Positions 24,919-35,197 are shown, counted from the first letter of the stretch. The stretch: DNA of 64,000 nt from Haloarcula laminariae (GCF_025457605.1 NZ_JAMZFY010000002.1:62001-126000); one strand, 5' to 3'. Notes: generated by a model not told the origin, from the letters alone. Translations and numbers: made by a program.

Positions 24919-26235
24919 CTACCGCTCGGGATGCGTCATCCCGTCGAACCCGCCCCGAACGAGCGGTTTCGAGATGTGGCGCCGCGCCACCGGCGGCACC
25001 TCGTACCAGCCGGGTTCGAGGTCGCGCTCTATCGGGCGGTCGACCTTGCCGTCGGCGCTGGTCGAGCAGTCGCGGCAGCGATAGCCCTGCCCGCGCCCCG
25101 CCGAGGACATCGTGCCCCCGCAGTCCGGACAGGTCGGGGTGGCCGGCTCGGTTCGGACCAGCTCCCGGACCGCGAACTTCTCCAGTTTCAGCGTCCCGTC
25201 GGCCACCTCGCCGCAGACGGTGACGCGGTCGCCCACACGAAGCGCCCGCACGCGGTCGCGGAACCGCTTCGTCGGCTCGAACGCGGCACACTGGAGCCGG
25301 GCGTCGCCGTCGGATCCGGGGTCCGCCGGGACTCGCGACCCTTCAGGTCGCTCACCGCCGTCCGCGACGGACAGGAAGACGTGGCCGCCCTCGCGGGTCT
25401 CGGGCGCCGCGGCGACGGTCCCGTCGATGCGGTAGGCGCTGTCGTCGGCCACCGTTTCCACGGTGCCGTCCTGCAGGTGGACGTCGGTCCCCTGATTCGT
25501 CACGAACGTCGCCCGGCGGTCGACGGGCTCGCTTTCGATGGCGTCGGCGACCGCGCGGCAGGCGTCGGGGTCGTCGCCCCGAATCCCGTAGAGGATGGGA
25601 CAGGGCGTGCGGGGGACACAGACCGGGTACCCCGAGGCGCGGTCGACGGTGTCCCACACCGCCGGGTACCGGCTGTCCGCCGCGGCACGGACGCTCTCGG
25701 CGTCGACGCAGCGGTCGCTGCCCCAGCGCTCGGGCTCGCGGTAGGCGATGTGTTCGTAGGTCCAGTCGGAGAGGGCGGACCACGCGCCGACGGCCGCCAG
25801 CGCGCCGACGAGCCCGCGGCCGTCGCCCCGCTGAAAGCGGGCGAAACCGGCGGTGTCCGCGAGCAGCGTCGCCGTCGTCGGGTCCTGTATCTCCCGAATC
25901 GCGTCGAGCGCGAAGTCGGCGACCCGCGCCGGAACGCCGTCGGGCGCGCAGTCGGCGACGACGGCGCCGGGGTTCGTCTTCGGGTCGTCGGTCTGTGCGA
26001 GGTCGAGCGTCTCGCGGGCCAACGGCGCCGCCCGGTCGGCGTCGAGGTCCGTATGCACCGCCAGCGCGGCGTTGCCGCGGGTCTTGTGCTCGACCGCCGG
26101 GTTGAGCCGCACGAGGAGCAGGCGCTCGACCGTCCCGCCGGCGTCGCGTATCCGCTCGGCCAGGTCGGCGGCGGCGTAGGTCGTACACATCCCCGTCTCC
26201 CGGGAGTCCGTATCGTCCAGTCCGACGACAGTCAC
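24919..26235 (-). CDS. tiaS: tRNA(Ile2) 2-agmatinylcytidine synthetase TiaS
   Basis: Modifies C34 of the CAU anticodon tRNA-Ile with agmatine and ATP so that it reads AUA; essential in archaea. I chose the GTG at 26235 because the family start (VTVVGLDDTDSRETGMCTTY) follows directly. The product is 438 residues. It has the DDTDS nucleotide-site motif at 7-11, a middle domain with YGIRGDDP, a C-terminal OB-like segment (GTVAAAPETREGGHVFL) and a zinc ribbon with CPDC and CRDC near residues 378-400. The frame remains open 52 codons further upstream with basic low-complexity sequence, probably not translated. Confidence 0.93.
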   Translation of the reverse strand: MTVVGLDDTDSRETGMCTTYAAADLAERIRDAGGTVERLLLVRLNPAVEHKTRGNAALAVHTDLDADRAAPLARETLDLAQTDDPKTNPGAVVADCAPDGVPARVADFALDAIREIQDPTTATLLADTAGFARFQRGDGRGLVGALAAVGAWSALSDWTYEHIAYREPERWGSDRCVDAESVRAAADSRYPAVWDTVDRASGYPVCVPRTPCPILYGIRGDDPDACRAVADAIESEPVDRRATFVTNQGTDVHLQDGTVETVADDSAYRIDGTVAAAPETREGGHVFLSVADGGERPEGSRVPADPGSDGDARLQCAAFEPTKRFRDRVRALRVGDRVTVCGEVADGTLKLEKFAVRELVRTEPATPTCPDCGGTMSSAGRGQGYRCRDCSTSADGKVDRPIERDLEPGWYEVPPVARRHISKPLVRGGFDGMTHPER

Positions 26236-26433
26236 AGACCCGGCTACTGGACTCGTCCGGATAGCGGTTTCGTCGCGGACTGGCGGCGTCCCCCGGCTCA
26301 CCCTGGGCCGACGCCGGCAGCACGGACCGCGGTGGCAGTTCGCCCCGTTTACAGCGGTACGTAGCGGGAGCCTACCCCGAAGACGGCACAACGCATATAT
26401 GGGGTGACTGGCTTAACCCTCAGTAGAGAAACG

Positions 26434-27405
26434 ATGTCAAGGTCGGCACTGGTAGGCAACGTAACCGCCATGCTCGAGGACGCCGGGTTCCTCGTGAGCG
26501 ACCGGTGTGCGATTCGACCGAAGAGCTTCGACATCGCGGCCCGCCGCGGCGAGGACGTGTTGCTCGTGAAGATACTGGGCAACATCGACGCCTTCGACGC
26601 CCGGACCGGCGCGGAGATGCGCCGGCTGGGCACCTACCTCAACGCGACGCCCATCGTCGTCGGCCTTCGCACCCGCGACGAGGAGCTGAAACCGGGCGTC
26701 GTCTACTTCCGCAACGGCGTCCCCGTCCTCTCGCCCGACACGGCGCTCGACCTCTTCGTCGAGGAGGTCCCGCCGCTCATCTACGCCGCGCCGGGCGGGC
26801 TGTACGTCAACATCGACTCCGAGGTCCTGGCGGACATCCGCGAGGAGAAGGAGTGGTCGCTCGGCAAGCTCGCGAAGGAGCTCGGCGTCTCCCGGCGCAC
26901 GGTCTCGAAGTACGAGGACGGGATGGACGCCTCCGTGGAGATAGCGGCCGAGCTCGAAGACCTCTTCGACGCGCCGCTGACCTCGCCGGTCAGCGTGCTG
27001 GACGGGGCCGAGGAGATACGCGACGAGGAGCCGACGCCGGAGGACCCCGACGTGGCGCCGGAGGACGAGCCCATCGCCACGGTCTTCACCCGCATCGGCT
27101 TCGAGGTCCACCCGACCAACCGGGCGCCGTTCAAGACGGTCAACGAGAACGCCAAACGGCGCGAGCAGGTGTTGACCGGCCACTCGGCCTTTACCGAGGC
27201 CGCCGAGAAGCGCGCCCGCATCATGTCCTCGGTCGGCGAGGTCACGCGGACCCGCTCCGTCTACGTCGTCGACGAGCTCACCCGCGAATCCGTCGACGGG
27301 ACGGCGCTCATCGAAAAGACGGAGATGGAGGAGATACAGGACGCAGACGACCTCCGGGACCTCATCATGGAACGCGGCGAGGAACCCCAGGAAGACGCGG
27401 CCTGA
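26434..27405 (+). CDS. Archaeal XRE-type HTH transcriptional regulator (COG1395-like)
   Basis: A conserved archaeal DNA-binding regulator. The ATG at 26434 gives 323 residues; the upstream ATG (26404) adds ten residues inside the likely promoter (gcttaacc at 26411-26418). The N-terminal domain (1-125) resembles a nuclease-like fold without obvious catalytic residues: [20 protein letters not shown] Cro/XRE helix-turn-helix follows around 135-170 ([21 protein letters not shown]). The C-terminal domain (about 215-300) is another conserved module. Targets are unknown. Confidence 0.88.
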   Translation: MSRSALVGNVTAMLEDAGFLVSDRCAIRPKSFDIAARRGEDVLLVKILGNIDAFDARTGAEMRRLGTYLNATPIVVGLRTRDEELKPGVVYFRNGVPVLSPDTALDLFVEEVPPLIYAAPGGLYVNIDSEVLADIREEKEWSLGKLAKELGVSRRTVSKYEDGMDASVEIAAELEDLFDAPLTSPVSVLDGAEEIRDEEPTPEDPDVAPEDEPIATVFTRIGFEVHPTNRAPFKTVNENAKRREQVLTGHSAFTEAAEKRARIMSSVGEVTRTRSVYVVDELTRESVDGTALIEKTEMEEIQDADDLRDLIMERGEEPQEDAA

Positions 27406-27513
27406 GGCCGGCCCCGAAACGATGTTTGGGCAGCGGTCCACTTATCCAGAACGACATGGACAGCTAGCGAGCTGCAGTAAGAACATGAGCGAAAAAGCAG
27501 TCCGCGAGCGGCC

Positions 27514-27762
27514 TTACGCGCCGTACGTCTCTTCGAGGTACTCCACGATGTCGTCGGACTCGGGCATCCCCTCGACGCCGTGTTCCTTGTCCACGAGCAC
27601 CGGGACGCCCGTCTGGCCCGACACTTCCTCGACCTCGGTGCGCTCGCTGTGGGAGCGTGGCACCATGTGTGACTCGTAGTCGAGCTCCAGCTCGTCGAGT
27701 TTCTCGATGACCTTCGCGCAGTACGGACAGCCTTCCAGTTCGTAGAGTTCGAGGTTTGCCAT
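27514..27762 (-). CDS. Glutaredoxin-like thiol protein
   Basis: An 82-residue thioredoxin-fold protein with a CPYC active site at 12-15 and the cis-Pro in TGVPVLVD. The acidic linker (EVEEVSGQ) fits salt adaptation. Haloarchaea mostly use gamma-glutamylcysteine rather than glutathione, so the true reductant may differ from classic glutaredoxin. It lies alone between two divergent or convergent units. Confidence 0.9.
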   Translation of the reverse strand: MANLELYELEGCPYCAKVIEKLDELELDYESHMVPRSHSERTEVEEVSGQTGVPVLVDKEHGVEGMPESDDIVEYLEETYGA

Positions 27763-27819
27763 TACGCAAGTTAGTACGGGGTCGACCCGAAAAAGCGCGT
27801 CGGTGGTGTGTACCGGCTC

Positions 27820-29250
27820 TCAGAGCGCGCCGCCGATGATGCCGCTCGTCCGGACGAAGAAGTAGAAGACGAACGCGCCGGCCAGTATCCACTGGCCGAC
27901 GTGGATGTCACGCGCCTCGCCCTGTGCGAGCTTCACGATGGGGTAGGCGATGATACCGGCGGCGATACCGTAGGAGATGGAGTAGGTAAACGGCATGATG
28001 AAGATGGTCAGCCCGGCCGGGATAGCGTGGCTCAGGTCGTCCCAGTCGATGTCGACGATGTTGCGCAGCATGAGCACGGCGACGACCACCAGGGCGATGT
28101 GGGAGGCGTGCAGGGGGACGGCGGCCGCAAGCGGGACCAGGGCGAGCGAGGCGAGAAAGAGCAGCGCGACCACGAGCGCGGTCAGGCCCGTCCGGCCGCC
28201 CTCCTCGACGCCGGTCGAGGACTCGATGTAGGTCGTCACCGTCGAGGTGCCGATGATGCCGCCGACGGTGGTGCCGATGGCGTCGGCCAGCAGCGGCTTG
28301 TCCATCTCGGGGAGGTTACCCTCATCGTCGAGAAAGCCAGCTATCTGGGAGACGCCGGTGAGCGTCCCGGCGGTGTCGAAGAAGTCCACGAAGAAGAACG
28401 TGAACACGATGAGCGAAAAGCCCAGGGCGTCGACGTTCGAGAAACCCTCGATGAACGCGCCGACGAGCGGCGTGATGTCGTAGCCCGCCGCCGAGTAGAC
28501 GATGTCGGTCTGCCCGGTCAGGCTGGCGGGCGTGTACAGCGAGACGCCCTCCGCGACCTGTGGGTCCGTCGCCGTGTAGCCGAGCGCGCTGGCGACGTAG
28601 GACATCACCGTCGTGATGACGATACCGAGGATGATAGAGCCCGGCACGTCGGCCGAGTACAGCGCGAACGTGAGAAAGAGGCCGATGACGGAGATGATGG
28701 CTATCGGGTCGGTCGCGAAGACGGGGTTGAACTGCAGGAAGGTCGCGGGGTCGGAGGCGACGACGTGCATCGCCTCCAGCCCGATGATGGCAAGGAACAG
28801 GCCGATACCGCCCCCGACGGCGAACTTCACCGGTTCGGGGAACAGTTTGATGAGGTACTCGCGCGCGCCGACGACGGTCAGCAGGGTGAACAGAATCCCC
28901 TGAACGACGACGGCGGCAAGCGCCGTCTGCCACGGCACGCCCAGTCCGAGAACGACCGTGAAGGCGAAGAAGGCGTTCAGCCCCAGCCCCGGGGCCTGGG
29001 CGAACGGTCGGTTCGCGTACAGGGCCATAATCAGCGTGGCGACGGCCGCGGAGATGATTGTCACCACGGCCAGCATCTGAATCGTCTGGCCGCTCGTTCG
29101 CCCGTCCACGGAGATGGCGGCACTGAGGATAGCGGGGTTGACGATGACGATGTAGCTCATCGTCAGGAACGTCGTCAGGCCCGCGAGTATCTCGGTCCGG
29201 ACGTCGGTGTCGTGGTCGTCGAGGTCGAAGAATTGCTCCAGCGTACCCAT
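27820..29250 (-). CDS. NCS2 (AzgA/PbuG-type) purine/uracil permease
   Basis: A proton-coupled nucleobase importer with about 12-14 membrane segments. The ATG at 29250 gives 476 residues and the family start (MGTLEQFFDLDDHDTDVRTE, then AGLTTFLTMSYIVIVNPAIL). Signature parts are GLGLNAFFAFTVV, FVDFFDTAGTLTGV and GGIIGTSTVTTYIESSTG. The last two mark the hypoxanthine/adenine/guanine branch of NCS2. The frame runs open to 29937 behind it, in antisense to pyrE. A TATA-like agttaagc lies about 27 nt upstream of the ATG. It sits next to pyrE, which suggests salvage linked to pyrimidine synthesis, though they are not clearly one operon. Confidence 0.93.
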   Translation of the reverse strand: MGTLEQFFDLDDHDTDVRTEILAGLTTFLTMSYIVIVNPAILSAAISVDGRTSGQTIQMLAVVTIISAAVATLIMALYANRPFAQAPGLGLNAFFAFTVVLGLGVPWQTALAAVVVQGILFTLLTVVGAREYLIKLFPEPVKFAVGGGIGLFLAIIGLEAMHVVASDPATFLQFNPVFATDPIAIISVIGLFLTFALYSADVPGSIILGIVITTVMSYVASALGYTATDPQVAEGVSLYTPASLTGQTDIVYSAAGYDITPLVGAFIEGFSNVDALGFSLIVFTFFFVDFFDTAGTLTGVSQIAGFLDDEGNLPEMDKPLLADAIGTTVGGIIGTSTVTTYIESSTGVEEGGRTGLTALVVALLFLASLALVPLAAAVPLHASHIALVVVAVLMLRNIVDIDWDDLSHAIPAGLTIFIMPFTYSISYGIAAGIIAYPIVKLAQGEARDIHVGQWILAGAFVFYFFVRTSGIIGGAL

Positions 29251-29333
29251 TACGGTGGCGTTGCCAGCGGACGAGTTAAGCGTAACGAGTCGCGAAAATA
29301 GTGTCGATTTGACAACAGCGCCGCGCTCTGACC

Positions 29334-29873
29334 TTACCGTTCGCCGCCTTCGTCCGCGTCCGCGAGCAGGTCCGAGGCGGTCACGAGCGACTCCAGTTCG
29401 AGGCCGTGGTCGGCGAGGTTCTCGCTTGCGCCCTCCTCGCGGTCGACGACCACGAGCACGCGCTCGACGACGGCGCCGGCCTCCCGCAGCGCCTCGGCGG
29501 CGTCGACGGCGCTCTGGCCGGTCGTCGCGATGTCCTCGATGACGACGACCTCCTCGCCCTCGGTCAGTTCGCCCTCGACTAAGTTCGCGGTGCCGTACTC
29601 CTTTTGCTGTTTGCGGGCGATGACGTAGGGGAGGCCGGTCTCGACGCTGGTGACCGCGACCAGCGGTACCCCGCCCAGCGCGACGCCGGCCAGTTTGTCG
29701 TCGCCGAGCCGTTCGGCGAAGGCCGCGGCGATGAGCTCCAGGCATCGGGGGTCCGTCTCGAAGACGTACTTGTCGACGTAGTAGTCCGACGTGCCGCCGT
29801 GAGAGAGCTCGAACTCCCCGTACTTGACCGCGTCCGCCTCGCGCAGCGCCGCAATGAGTTCCTGATTGGCCAT
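29334..29873 (-). CDS. pyrE: Orotate phosphoribosyltransferase
   Basis: Converts orotate and PRPP to OMP in pyrimidine synthesis. The start at 29873 gives 179 residues with the family N-terminus ([23 protein letters not shown]). The PRPP-binding motif [14 protein letters not shown] is at about residues 104-117, and a SDYYVDK strand is present. Upstream codons in frame to 30068 are antisense to glmM-type gene promoter sequence. A TATA-like ggctaatgg (29894-29902) lies about 27 nt before the ATG. Confidence 0.94.
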   Translation of the reverse strand: MANQELIAALREADAVKYGEFELSHGGTSDYYVDKYVFETDPRCLELIAAAFAERLGDDKLAGVALGGVPLVAVTSVETGLPYVIARKQQKEYGTANLVEGELTEGEEVVVIEDIATTGQSAVDAAEALREAGAVVERVLVVVDREEGASENLADHGLELESLVTASDLLADADEGGER

Positions 29874-29989
29874 ATCTGCTGTCTGGGGCCCGGTGGCTAA
29901 TGGCTGTTGGAACGGGGACGTATCGACCGAGCGACACCGGTTGTTACTGTCGACATTCATAAGCCGGTCGGCGACGCAGTTCCCCACGA

Positions 29990-31348
29990 ATGCACGTGTT
30001 CGGGTCGAGCGGCGTTCGGGGCGTCGCGGGCGAAGAGCTGACGCCGGGGGACGCCATGCAGGTCGCACAGGCCGCGGGGAGCGTGTGGGCCGCCGACACC
30101 GACCGGGTCGCCGTCGCCCGGGACACCCGAACCACCGGACGGACCTACGAGAACGCGGTGACGAGCGGGTTCACCGGACTGGGTTTCGACGTCGACAGAC
30201 TGGGCGTCGTCCCGACGCCGGGGCTGCAGGCGTACTGCGAGGGCGAGGGCGTCCCGGGGCTGATGGTGACGGCGAGCCACAACCCGCCGGCGTACAACGG
30301 CATCAAGCTCGTCGGCGCCGACGGGGTCGAGCTGAGCCGCGAGAACTTGGACGAGGTCGAGCGGGCACTGACTGCGGAGCCCGGCTACGCGACCTGGGAC
30401 CGGATGGGGACCGACCGGCGCGTCGAGCGAGCCAGGCGCGACTACGAGGCCGGCGTCCTCGCCGCCGTCGACCGCCGGCGCATCGCCGACGCCGACCTCA
30501 CCGTCGTCGTCGACCCGGGCCACGGCGCGGGCTCGCTGGTCAGCCCGGAGCTGTTCCGCGAGCTCGGCTGTACGGTCCACACGGTCAACGCCCAGCCAGA
30601 CGGCCACTTCCCCGGCCGGAACCCCGAGCCGGTCGCCGCGACGCTGGGAGACCTCCGGAGCTACGTCAGGGCGACCGGCGCGGACCTCGGCATCGCCCAC
30701 GACGGCGACGCGGACAGGGCGATGTTCGTCGACGAGCGGGGCGAACACGTCGACGGCAGCGCGATGTTCGCGGCGCTTGCCGCCGCGGAACTGCGGGCGG
30801 GCGACGGGGTCGTCAGCGCGGTCAACGCCTCCCAGCGAATCGTCGACGTGGTCGAGGAGGCCGGCGCGACCCTCTCGCTCACCCCCATCGGCTCGACCTA
30901 CATCGTCAGCCGCATCAGGGACCTCCAGGCCGAGGGGACCCACGTGGCCATCGCGGGCGAGGGCAACGGCGGCATCCTCTTTCCTGACTACCGCATCGCC
31001 CGCGACGGCGCTTACACAGCCGCCCGCTTCTGTGAGCTGCTCGCCGACCGGCCCGCAAGCGAGCTGGTGGCCCCCTACGATGACTACTACAACGTCCGCC
31101 GGAACCTCCACGTCGACGGCGAGGCCGACCGCGAAGCGATGCTGTCCGGCATCGAGGGCCACGCCACCGGGGCCGCCGCCGACCTCGACACGACCGACGG
31201 CTGGCGGCTCGACTACGGCGACGGCTGGGTGCTCGCCCGCCCGTCGGGCACCGAGCCCGTGGTACGGGTGTACGCGGAAGCGCGGACGCCCGAGCGCGCG
31301 GAGGAACTCGCCGGCCAGATGGTCGGTGCGGCGGAACGGGGCGGGTAG
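29990..31348 (+). CDS. Phosphoglucosamine mutase/phosphomannomutase family enzyme
   Basis: Interconverts hexose 6- and 1-phosphates (glucosamine, mannose or glucose), feeding nucleotide-sugar synthesis for surface glycans. The 452-residue protein shows the phosphoserine loop TASHNPP (S96), the metal loop DGDADR at 238-243, the sugar loop GEGNGG near 325, and the phosphate loop RPSGTEP near 415. The substrate specificity cannot be read from these motifs; archaeal members of this group are often GlmM. A TATA-like element (attcataag, 29957-29965) sits about 29 nt upstream. Confidence 0.93.
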   Translation: MHVFGSSGVRGVAGEELTPGDAMQVAQAAGSVWAADTDRVAVARDTRTTGRTYENAVTSGFTGLGFDVDRLGVVPTPGLQAYCEGEGVPGLMVTASHNPPAYNGIKLVGADGVELSRENLDEVERALTAEPGYATWDRMGTDRRVERARRDYEAGVLAAVDRRRIADADLTVVVDPGHGAGSLVSPELFRELGCTVHTVNAQPDGHFPGRNPEPVAATLGDLRSYVRATGADLGIAHDGDADRAMFVDERGEHVDGSAMFAALAAAELRAGDGVVSAVNASQRIVDVVEEAGATLSLTPIGSTYIVSRIRDLQAEGTHVAIAGEGNGGILFPDYRIARDGAYTAARFCELLADRPASELVAPYDDYYNVRRNLHVDGEADREAMLSGIEGHATGAAADLDTTDGWRLDYGDGWVLARPSGTEPVVRVYAEARTPERAEELAGQMVGAAERGG

Positions 31349-31708
31349 TCCTGCGGTCGTATTTGGCGTAGCGCGGACCGAACAGCGATGGCAGACGGCA
31401 AATCGGTCTTGATGACACCCGACAGGTTCCAGTGGCCGTAGTGAATAGACAGTGTGTATCGTACACAAGTTCGCGAACTACCCACATCTGCCGAATGTGA
31501 CAGATTCAGTATACAGTTCACAGCCGAGATGATATAGTCGTATCTCTCTTGATGAGACGGCGGCCGCTGATGTTCGAGAGTTACTTGAGCTATCGGTTAT
31601 TGTCAAAGCGTCTGGGTGGGAGCTATTGGAAACCGCGGGAGGGTTCGATGCAATGTCCAGCCTTCGGCGCCCAACAGAGCGAGCATGAACGGCACAGCGG
31701 TCGGCAAC
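31349..31708 (+). other. Lower-GC gap with ORF remnant
   Basis: A 360-nt gap whose base composition is clearly less GC-rich than its left neighbour. It contains the open-frame remnant at 31533-31688 and no complete gene that I can support. The drop in GC continues through the histidine kinase gene. Confidence 0.5.
31533..31688 (+). pseudogene. Coding-like ORF fragment without start
   Basis: A frame between stop codons encodes about 51 residues of normal-looking composition (DETAAADVRELLELSV, then KASGWELLETAGGF) and ends at TGA 31686-31688. No ATG, GTG or TTG begins it, so it may be the 3' end of a decayed gene. I do not recognise the family. Confidence 0.3.
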
Positions 31709-33382
31709 TCAGTTTTGCGATGAGGTCGTGGTGAAAGTCACGCCGCTAAATGTAAATCGTGCCCCACCACTACGACTCGCTGAGATATCGATACGCCACT
31801 GGTGTGCCTCGGCAATTTCTGCAACGATATGTAGGCCGTATCCAGTACCATCGGTGGTTGACGTATGTCCAAATTTGAGGACGTCGGCACGCTCGCTCTC
31901 CGGGATGCCGGGCCCATCGTCACTCACATAAAATCCGTCACCCGTGCGGCCGACAGTGACAGCGACGTCCTCGCCGCAGTGTTCTATGGCGTTACGAAAT
32001 AGGTTCTCGAATATCTGTTCCACTCGGCTTACGTCTGCCCGGAATTCTCCGTCATCAACCACTGTCAGTGACGCGCCGCCGGTTTCGACACGGTCCCAAC
32101 AGCGGTGGCTCACAGTATCCAGTCTGACAGTCTCTGTCTCGGCGACGGTCTGTCCTTGTTTGGCGAGCGTTAGCGTCTCACTGATAAGTGTATCAATACG
32201 GTCCAGAGCGTCCACAATCGGGGGGAGGTGCTCACTGTCGGTTTCATCGGCAAGCAGTGTCGCTCGCCCTTTGGCCACGCTCAGCGGATTCCGAATATCG
32301 TGGCTGATGGTTCCTGTGAACTTTTCGAGTCGTTCGTTTTGCCGTGTCAGCTGCTGTTCCCGTTGCTTGAGTTCCGTTATATCCTTTAGGACGAGTACAC
32401 GTGCCATTGCGCCAGTGCCGTACTCTACTGTCGAGAGTTCGGCTTCGAAATACCGCTCCATATCAGCTGGTGAGACGGTACCAGACCAATCGGATGTCCC
32501 GGAACGGAACGCTTCAGTAAGGCCTTGCGTATCAGGGAAGATGTCGGCCACGTTCTGTCCGATCAATCTATCCGCTTCGATTATGTCACCCAAGTGTGTA
32601 TTCATATCAATGACCATGCCATGGCGATTGGTGATAAGAATGGCCTCGTCGATGATATCGAATGCGTGCTCACGCCCAGGCCCCAATTCTAACCGGTGGT
32701 TGGCGTTCCCGCGCAGCGCGTAGAAAAATACGCCGCCGGTAACGAAGAGCGCAAGCGGGGTGGCGTCTACATAATCCGGAACGAATCCAGTGGTGTGTAA
32801 CACGGGGGGAATAGCCATCAGAAGCGTGCCAGTGAGCAACGTCGCGGATAGTTCGACCTGTTTCCGTTGACCCGTCAGTAGACTCCCCGTCCAGAGCGCG
32901 ATTGCAGCGAGTATGAGCCCATAGCCAAAGATATGGAGGTCAAATGCAAGCCACGGTCCGAGGTTGTTGTAGAACACGCCACGGTCGTCGACATAGCTGT
33001 CTGCCGTGTAGAGAAGCGTCGGTCGGGCGAGACCGATGAATTGGGTAGCCAGTGGCACCGAGAGGAGCCCAGCGAACACATATTGTGAGACGGGCTGTCG
33101 AAACACCGATTCTACTGCCATGAGGAACCAGCAGATTGCAACCAACGAAATACAGAAAATAATGACACGGTCAAAAAATATCGTCAGACTTGGACTGTTT
33201 GTAAACAATGCAGCCCCCCGAGAGAGCGTCCAGAGTCCGAGGCCACCCATTGCGATGATGAACCACCGGAATGCCGGTTGGTGTCGATAATTCCAGGCGA
33301 CCCAAATCAGAAGTCCGATGGGTATCAGACCAAGCCACGTTAAAATAGTTAGCAAATTAAGTCCCGTTGGGACAAACATCAC
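31709..33382 (-). CDS. Sensor histidine kinase with 7TM N-terminal region and PAS domain
   Basis: A membrane two-component sensor kinase of 557 residues. The first 225 residues hold about seven membrane helices of the haloarchaeal 7TM histidine-kinase N-terminal type. A PAS-like domain follows (about 235-340, AFDIIDEAILITNRHG). The HisKA domain has SHDIRNPL with the phosphorylated His near 358, and the HATPase domain has N box NLFRNAIEH, G1 DDGPGIP and G2 GTGYGLHI. The base composition and codon use (many a/t third positions) differ from neighbours, so lateral gain is likely. No response regulator is adjacent. An A/T-rich promoter (33400-33435) precedes the ATG. Confidence 0.92.
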   Translation of the reverse strand: MMFVPTGLNLLTILTWLGLIPIGLLIWVAWNYRHQPAFRWFIIAMGGLGLWTLSRGAALFTNSPSLTIFFDRVIIFCISLVAICWFLMAVESVFRQPVSQYVFAGLLSVPLATQFIGLARPTLLYTADSYVDDRGVFYNNLGPWLAFDLHIFGYGLILAAIALWTGSLLTGQRKQVELSATLLTGTLLMAIPPVLHTTGFVPDYVDATPLALFVTGGVFFYALRGNANHRLELGPGREHAFDIIDEAILITNRHGMVIDMNTHLGDIIEADRLIGQNVADIFPDTQGLTEAFRSGTSDWSGTVSPADMERYFEAELSTVEYGTGAMARVLVLKDITELKQREQQLTRQNERLEKFTGTISHDIRNPLSVAKGRATLLADETDSEHLPPIVDALDRIDTLISETLTLAKQGQTVAETETVRLDTVSHRCWDRVETGGASLTVVDDGEFRADVSRVEQIFENLFRNAIEHCGEDVAVTVGRTGDGFYVSDDGPGIPESERADVLKFGHTSTTDGTGYGLHIVAEIAEAHQWRIDISASRSGGARFTFSGVTFTTTSSQN

Positions 33383-33399
33383 AGATATCAGATTGGTTA

Positions 33400-33435
33400 G
33401 CTTATACTAAATATATATATCTTATGATATTATTC
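33400..33435 (-). promoter_or_regulatory. Very A/T-rich promoter region of the histidine kinase
   Basis: A run of A/T with ttatactaaatatatatat-type sequence lies about 20-50 nt before the kinase ATG. The part nearest the gene fits an archaeal TATA box. It is among the most A/T-rich stretches in the window. The rest of the 298-nt gap up to 33680 holds no gene that I can support. Confidence 0.55.
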
Positions 33436-33680
33436 AGTATCAAGTACGGTATTCGAGGTGGCTTTTTTACAAAATATTGTACAGCCGACCAACACAGATT
33501 CCTCCCGCCGCCTTCATCGAACCAGGACAGCCGTTTTACAATCTGTGTTTATAGGGGTGGTAAATACGCTTTTTCAGGAGATGAGCCAAATAAGCAGCCG
33601 ATGCAACAGAATGTATACAGCGGACGAGAATCCACTGTGTTCGACCCACTGCTGGATTCAACAGCCAGTGCGTCCCGGGA

Positions 33681-34793
33681 TTACAACGACTCGTGTTCCG
33701 CTAGCGCGTCCTCGATAGCCGCTTTCTCCTCACGGGCCTCCCGCAGTTCCGCCGCCACCGCGCCGCTGGCCAGCCGCTCGCGCTCGTCGGCGGCCAGTTC
33801 AGCCCGGGCGAGCGCGCTCTCGCGTAGCCGGTCGTAGTCCTCTCGGCGGGCCAGCGCCCGCACGTCACGCAGGCGCTCGACTACCTCGTCATCGGCGAAC
33901 GTCGAGACCACCGACCGGTACTCGCGGGCGAGCCACGGCAGGCGGTCGGCCGGCGGCGGGGGCCACCCGACCGTCAGCGGTTCGGCGTCGAGGTTGCGGA
34001 GGTATGTCCGCCGGGTGCCGACGGCCCGCTTGAGCGCCTCAGTGTCGTCGACGTAGTGGTCGAGCTTCGAGGCGGAGTAGTCGGCGTATTCGAGCAGCGT
34101 CGGAATCGTCTCGGTGCCGGCGTCGTATCGCTCGACGTAGCCGACCAGGTCCTCGGGCGGCGACTGGAACTCGACCAGCGGGTACGCATCGGCTCGGGAC
34201 AGGGCCGACAGCACCTCACGGGCCGGCGCCGACGAGCGGAACTCGCTGAACGCCGCGCGCACGCGCTCGTCGTAGGCCTCGATGGGGTCCCGGAGCCGCT
34301 CGACCGGCGCGTCGAGGTCCGCCTCGCCGAGGCGCTGGAGCCGCTCCAGCTCCTCGATTCGGTCGTCCAGTTTGTTCAGCCGCTTGCGGGCGTCCCGGCG
34401 GGCCTCCCGGTAGCGCTCGCGGGCCTGCTCCCACTCGTCCAGCCGGCCGGCCACGTCGCCGGCCGGTTCGAGCTTCCGCCGGGCGGTCTCGAAGTCGGAC
34501 TCGCTGAGCCGTCGCTGCTGGAGGTAGTCGTCGACGGCCTCGAACGTCTCCTTCTCGGGGAGGTCGTCGTCGAGGTCGTCGGTCAGTTCGGCGACCCGCC
34601 CCTCGAACTCCGTGAACGCCTGGAAGTTCCCGCTCCCGGTCGCGGTGTCCTCGTAGCGGTCGAGCAGGTCGTGTAGCTCCCGGAAGCGGTCCCGACAGCG
34701 GCGCAACTCGTCCTCGCCGACGGCTTCGACCCGTTCGCGGGCCCGCTCTCGCTCGGCGGCCGCCTCCCGGAGCGCCCCGGCAGCGTCCGTCAT
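33681..34793 (-). CDS. Conserved haloarchaeal coiled-coil protein (DUF7118-like)
   Basis: A 370-residue, Arg/Glu-rich, helical protein with long coiled coils (about 1-60, 110-160 and 320-365) around a central globular part (about 190-290). The central segment contains PPPADRLPWLAREYRS. I link it from memory to the haloarchaeal DUF7118 group. Its start overlaps the hisI stop by 1 nt (TGATG), so the two genes are translationally coupled. No link with histidine synthesis is known to me. Confidence 0.72.
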   Translation of the reverse strand: MTDAAGALREAAAERERARERVEAVGEDELRRCRDRFRELHDLLDRYEDTATGSGNFQAFTEFEGRVAELTDDLDDDLPEKETFEAVDDYLQQRRLSESDFETARRKLEPAGDVAGRLDEWEQARERYREARRDARKRLNKLDDRIEELERLQRLGEADLDAPVERLRDPIEAYDERVRAAFSEFRSSAPAREVLSALSRADAYPLVEFQSPPEDLVGYVERYDAGTETIPTLLEYADYSASKLDHYVDDTEALKRAVGTRRTYLRNLDAEPLTVGWPPPPADRLPWLAREYRSVVSTFADDEVVERLRDVRALARREDYDRLRESALARAELAADERERLASGAVAAELREAREEKAAIEDALAEHESL

Positions 34794-35155
34794 CAGTAGA
34801 CGTCGTCGGGGTCGAACACCTTCTCGCCGACGTCCTCGCCGTCGAGGGTCCGGTAGAAGCAGGACTCGTAGCCGGTGTGGCAGGCGCCGCCGGACTGGTC
34901 GATGCGGTACAGCAGGGCGTCGCCGTCACAGTCGACCCGGATCTCCTCTATCTCCTGGGTGTGACCGCTGGTCCCGCCCTTCTTCCAGAGCTCGTCCCGG
35001 CTGCGGGAGTAGTAGTGGGCGTAGCCCGTCTCGCGCGTCTTTTCGAGGGCCGCCTCGGTGACGTAGGCGAGCATCAGTACCTCGCCGGACTCGGCGTCCT
35101 GGGCGACCGCCGGGAGGTACTCGTTGTCGTCGAAGGCGAGCGTGACGTCGGTCAT
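34793..35155 (-). CDS. hisI: Phosphoribosyl-AMP cyclohydrolase
   Basis: Opens the purine ring of PR-AMP, the third step of histidine synthesis. The 120-residue single-domain form shows the zinc/magnesium site: [21 protein letters not shown] with cysteines and aspartates, then ESCFYR. The N-terminus has [31 protein letters not shown]-like agataggt lies about 27 nt upstream of the ATG. The hisE pyrophosphohydrolase is not fused. hisA lies 4 kb away on the other strand. Confidence 0.95.
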   Translation of the reverse strand: MTDVTLAFDDNEYLPAVAQDAESGEVLMLAYVTEAALEKTRETGYAHYYSRSRDELWKKGGTSGHTQEIEEIRVDCDGDALLYRIDQSGGACHTGYESCFYRTLDGEDVGEKVFDPDDVY

Positions 35156-35197
35156 AGTTCGAGCGTCGCCTGTCCGGAAGATAGGTCTTTTGCACGG

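Noticed and set aside
27808-29301. Plus-strand frame of 497 codons
   Set aside because: Antisense to the NCS2 permease, very charged and without domain.
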